DNA of 64,000 nucleotides from Physcomitrium patens (lineage: Eukaryota > Streptophyta > Bryopsida > Funariales > Funariaceae), in contig NC_037264.1 in the NCBI RefSeq assembly GCF_000002425.4, positions 14,386,808 through 14,450,807 of the forward strand, in the 5' to 3' direction. Made by a program: the position numbers and the translations under genes. How positions within the stretch are numbered: the stretch's first letter is position 1; every line of letters starts with the position of its first letter. This document shows positions 60,177-64,000 of this stretch, one piece after another. Below the pieces are notes generated by a model. The model was given only the letters and a program-made list of their open reading frames with translations, was not told the origin of the DNA and did no database searches.

Positions 60177-60519
60177 TATGAAGCTATAGAAATATTATAA
60201 TTTAAAAATATATATTTATAATAAAATTATAGATTTTTTGAGTTAATAAAAAAATCAAATATATTAGCAAAAAATTAGTTATGATTTGGTATAGCAAAAG
60301 ATGTTAGGATATTTTTAAGTACTTTAGAAAGCCTTATGTATAAAGCTTCATAAATATAAAAGAATTTTATTAATAGAATATTTTTAGATACTATTATATT
60401 TTTTTGGCCTTTATAATAAGAAAATATCACTTATTGGAACTTGTTCAATAAATTAAAGCTAAATTATCTATAGCTAAATACTTAGTGTATTTCTAGATAG
60501 AAAATCATTCCATACGATA

Positions 60520-61190
60520 ATACTCTCTTAGTTTGCACCATTAGTAAAAAAAGATACACGACCCCTTTATAATTTGAATTCATTCCTAGAAGTATTTACA
60601 ACGAAATTCAAAGATAATGTTTGAGAAAAAATAATAGAGACCAAGTTCTTATTATTATGACAAAGATTATGGTCAACTCCCATAAATGCTCTTCAATTCC
60701 AAAACCTTGCTTGTAACATGGATTAGAATGATAAAGCCTTTATTAATCAATTTCAATATGGATTGAAGGATAATGTCAAAGATTTATTAATGACAATGTT
60801 GAAAGAAAAATCTTTGGAATAATTTATTATTCAAGCCATTATATGTAAAAATCAATTATTTTAAAGATATCAAAAATAAAGACTTGGTTAAAGAAGAACA
60901 AGCCAAGTAATGATGGCAGCTCTCAAGTTTTCAAGAACTTATTTATCAAGGCCAAAACTAATGCAAATTGATGTGGTATATTTTAAATCTTTCATTGAGT
61001 AAAAAAAGACTTAGCGTTATCAAGAGCATTTGTATTTATATTGTAGAAAAGCTAAGCATACTACTCAATATTGTCCAAAAAAGTAATGCAATGATAAAAT
61101 GAGGAGCACAATTATTAAAAAAAATAATATGTTAGAAAAAAAAAATCTCCAGCTATAATTGGGATTAAGTTGCTAAAATCATGTACAATA
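60520..61190 (+). pseudogene. Alpha3 gag relic, C-terminal part
   Basis: This continues alpha3 gag after LTR-i. It includes the capsid end ('..FIIQAIICKNQLF'-like, about 60815-60870) and the knuckle segment 'LYCRKAKHTTQYCPKK' (about 61030-61085), in which all four CCHC ligands are nearly preserved. Frames are broken by stops. It matches alpha2 at 9459-9690 and alpha4 at 27760-28110. Confidence 0.65.
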
Positions 61191-61640
61191 TCTAATAAAG
61201 ATTATATTTTTTTCTTCAAATCTCTCACCTTATTTTATAATAGATGTAAATTTAGGACCTAAAATTAATAAATTTTTTTCATTATTAGATTCAAGAGTCA
61301 TAGCATGTTTTATAGACAAAGACTTTGTTAAAAAAAAAATTATCTTTAGTCAAGAAAACTAAATTGTTACTTGTAGAAGTTATAGATGGTCACTTATTAT
61401 CTTCTAAAGACATTACTCATGAAATTTTTTCTTTTAGATGTAACAATTAAAGGTCATAATATTGTAGTAATATATAATATGATAAAATCTCCCTCTAATC
61501 TAGTTATTTTAGGATTATAGTAATTAAAAAAATACAACCATCAAATAGATTAGATTTCTTATAACCTTAAATTTTCTTATGGTTTAATTCAAAATCTCAA
61601 TAATGAAATAAAAATAAATGAACCTAGTACATTCAAATTC
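61190..61640 (+). pseudogene. Alpha3 protease relic
   Basis: This aligns with alpha4 28190-28600: 'IIDVNLGPK' leads to 'LLDSRVIACFIDKDFV', so the catalytic loop reads D-S-R as in alpha4, with Gly lost. A frameshift in a poly-A run near 61325 and others downstream break the frame. The same D-S-R change in two alpha copies may reflect one ancestral inactivation or parallel G-to-A changes. Confidence 0.6.
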
Positions 61641-62640
61641 TTACTAGTAAGTATAAGAGCTTTCATGCATGCGACAAAAGAAAATTCATCTTTTTTTATA
61701 TATGCCACATCCATTTTTGATGATGAAAAAAAATCAAGTAATATTCATAGTCAATATTAAGATTTTTAGGATATTTTTGAAAAGAAAAATGAAAATATTC
61801 TTCCAAAGCATTGATCCTATGATTATACAATTGATCTATAAGAATGAACTCAAGTACCATTTGGACCAATCTACAGCTTATTGCAAAATGAGTTGGTTGT
61901 ACTAAATGAATATATTAATGAAAACTTGACTAAGAACTTTATACACCATTTGAAATCTCCAGTAGAAGCTTTTATCTTATTTGTAAAGAAAAAAGATGGA
62001 TTTTTATAGATGTGCAGAGACTATCGATAACTTAATAAGATCACCATCAAAGATAGGTATGCCTTGTCTTTGATTTTAAGTCTTTTTGACTAATTCAAAT
62101 AAAAAAAGTTCTATACAAAAATAGATCTATAAAGAGTATACAATCTCGTCTACATCAAAGGAAGAGATGAATGAAAGACTATTTTTCAAATTAGATATGG
62201 ATATTTTGAACATAATATTATGCCTTTTGAATACACAAATGTATCAACTACTTTTTAATATATTATAAATGATATCTTTTGTAAATTTCTTAATAATTTG
62301 ATTATCTGTTATTTAGATGATATTCTAATCTACTATTAGAACATAAAAAAATATAAACTTCATATTTTTCTTATATTACAAAAACTAAAAGATGCAAGGT
62401 TATGCATCAAGATAAAAAAATATGTATTTTACACTACTCAAGTTGATTTTTTAGAATACAACATTTTAAATGAAAGATTAATTTAGATTCTAAAAAGATT
62501 TAGACTATTATAAAATAAAAGGTACTAAAAATAGTCAAAGATGTGTAATATTTGTTAAAATTTACAAATTATTATCAAATATTCATCAATAATTTTTCTC
62601 AAGTTATAGTTTTCTTGTACATCTAACATATAAAGACAAA
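61641..62640 (+). pseudogene. Alpha3 reverse transcriptase relic
   Basis: The RT N-terminus follows near 61760-61960 ('YDYTIDL', 'FGPIYSLLQNELVVL'), then the fingers 'VKKKDGFL*MCRDYR*LNKITIKDRY' (about 61985-62060) and the palm 'MPFEYTNVSTTF' (about 62220-62255). The catalytic motif 'CYLDDILIY' at about 62306-62332 is intact, the only alpha copy here to retain YLDD. Stops and frameshifts elsewhere make the gene inactive. In the element RT copies the RNA genome into DNA. Confidence 0.75.
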
Positions 62641-63815
62641 CTTGAATAAAGCAAAGAAGCTGAAACATCTTTTGAAGCCAAAAAGATAATATTTATATTG
62701 CATCAATTTTTTTGAGATATTCTTTATGAAAATAGATGCATAAAATTTTGCTATGGGTGTTATTTTATCACAAATAGAAAAAAATGATAAGTTCTATCCA
62801 ATAGCTTTTTATTCCAAGAAATTTTTATTAGCCAAAATTAACTACAAGATCCATAGCAAAGAACTTCTTGTAATTATAGATTCATTTTAAGAATGACTTC
62901 ATTATCTAAAAGATACTTCTAATCTAATTATTGTATATATGGATTATAAAAACCTTGAGTACTTTATGTTGATATGTATTTTGAATCATCATCAAGCTTA
63001 TTGGACTATATTTTTATCAAGATTTGATTTCAAGATAACCTATAGACTCAAAAAATAATAAAATTTATCAAATATCATTTCTAAACATTATTATCTTGTA
63101 TCAAAAGAAAGAGATGTAACTTTTGTTCAACAAAGAATAATTTTCTTGAAGCTAGAGCATTTTCTTCTTTGAGAAATAAAATCAACATTAATTGTTGATT
63201 GAACCTTTGTCAAGCAAATTCAATCAAGTAGGTTTTTTAATCTTCTTATTCATGATATCAAGAATAATTCTTCTAAGTCTTATGATACTTTCAAGTTCAA
63301 ATTCAAGAATAATTTATTCTATTTCAAAGAATGATTATACATTCTAAAAGACAAAGCATAATTATGTATTTTTTAAGCTCATTATGACTTTCTAGTAGCC
63401 GGATATTTTGAATACAATAAGACTTTAGAGCTAATATCTAGAGATTTTATATGGCTTCAAATGTGGTAGATAGTTAAAGTCTTCGTATAATCATGTGATA
63501 TTTGTTTAAGTTTCAAAATTCCTTGTCATCAACTTTATAAACTTCTTCAGCTCCTAATTATTTTGAATCAACCATAGTCTTTTGTTTCTATGGATTTTAT
63601 CACAAATCTTTCAATCTTAGGTTTGTATGATTTTATATTTGTGATAGTAGATTATTTTATTGAGATGATACATTTTGTACCATATACAAAATCTATTACA
63701 AGTGAAGAAATGGCTAAGCTTTTTCTTCACAACATCTTTCACTATCATAAATTACCTAAGGATATTATATTGAATAGGTGTGAGCTTTCAATTATACTCT
63801 AAAATTTAAATTTTT
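62641..63815 (+). pseudogene. Alpha3 RNase H and integrase relic
   Basis: RNase H follows RT: 'FYSKKFLLAKINYKIHSKELLVIIDSF' at about 62805-62890 corresponds to the conserved YS..L..AE.NY....KELLAI segment. The integrase zinc-binding region is unreadable. The core appears in an open frame at 63590-63802: 'MDFITNLSILGLYDFIFVIV' with the first catalytic Asp, then 'MIHFVPYTKSITSEEMAKLF' and 'LPKDIILNRCEL', where the usual SDRG is altered. Similarity to the other copies is lost at about 63815, 185 bases before the window end. Confidence 0.75.
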
Positions 63816-64000
63816 TTTATTTTCCTATTTTATGATAATTAAACATGTTAGATTAGGATTTATATAAGTAAAATTTAGTTTTATAAAATTTTTAGGATTA
63901 CAACCCTTGATGGTATAAATCATAGCCTAATTCCTTGAATGAGATTAATTAGGACTAAAATAATAAGAGTTAGAAAATTAGAATAACAACTTAGTTAGTT
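63816..64000. other. AT-rich sequence, no assignment
   Basis: Alpha integrase similarity stops here. The remaining bases, with 'gattaggatttatat' and 'tttttaggattacaac', do not match another region of the window clearly. They may be the start of a further insertion. Confidence 0.35.

Larger units (their letters stand above)
24281..60519 (+). mobile_element. LTR-i in alpha3 gag, split by a 34.6-kb insertion
   Basis: The LTR pieces are 24281-24900 and 59549-60519, about 1.59 kb together. They match LTR-i at 43099-44434 in order: the first piece covers its start to about 43750, and the second continues from the 'ggcaattgagg..' region to the end CATACGATA. Flanks are GTGC (24277-24280) and ATAC (60520-60523), a possible 4-bp duplication with two G-to-A changes. 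Alpha3 gag resumes at 60520. It is interrupted by LTR-k at 24901. Confidence 0.65.

Noticed and set aside
1..64000. CRISPR arrays, bacterial operons, phage or plasmid features
   Set aside because: No regularly spaced repeats with unique spacers and no prokaryotic gene organisation. All coding is Ty3-type and the repeats are LTRs.

Overview
The window is AT-rich eukaryotic repeat DNA with no host gene that I can support. All recognisable coding is LTR-retrotransposon gag/pol of the Ty3 (Metaviridae) type, almost all broken by stops and frameshifts. There are no operons, tRNA or rRNA genes. The heavy C-to-T/G-to-A decay and the piled-up Ty3 elements fit a transposon-rich fungal or plant genome in which repeats are mutated or methylated. 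I cannot choose between fungus and early land plant from sequence alone.

Names used here are local. 'alpha' is an old Ty3 family with about 530-bp LTRs and a chromodomain (a chromovirus). 'beta' is a younger Ty3 family with three copies (beta1, beta2, beta3) that share gag-pol but carry different LTRs of about 1.32, 1.86 and 1.20 kb. LTR-d, LTR-g, LTR-i and LTR-k are LTR types found mainly as solo LTRs; LTR-g is the LTR of beta1.

Nearly the whole window is one nested stack. Alpha1 starts at 935. Its 5' LTR holds a solo LTR-d, its gag is split by alpha2 (3925-19832), and its integrase is split by alpha3 (21772 to beyond the window end). Alpha2 is cut by LTR-g (itself holding an unclassified 2.5-kb insert), two LTR-i copies and a double LTR-k. 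Alpha3 is cut by LTR-g and by LTR-i (24281-60519). That LTR-i is cut by LTR-k (24901-59548), LTR-k by alpha4 (25194-57236), alpha4 by beta1, beta1 by beta2 (32563-51963, minus strand), and beta2's 3' LTR by beta3 (32605-40979). This gives eight levels. Most junctions carry a 4-bp target duplication, exact or differing by transitions, and host reading frames or LTR sequence resume on the far side.

Decay follows nesting depth: innermost beta3 is the most GC-rich and has long open frames, while outer alpha1/alpha2 are shredded. The most unusual items are a CCHC zinc-knuckle ORF lying inside both LTRs of beta2 (with a deleted relic in the beta3 LTRs), an LTR-d copy without target duplication that joins two unrelated elements, and terminal sequence modules shared by otherwise different LTR types.
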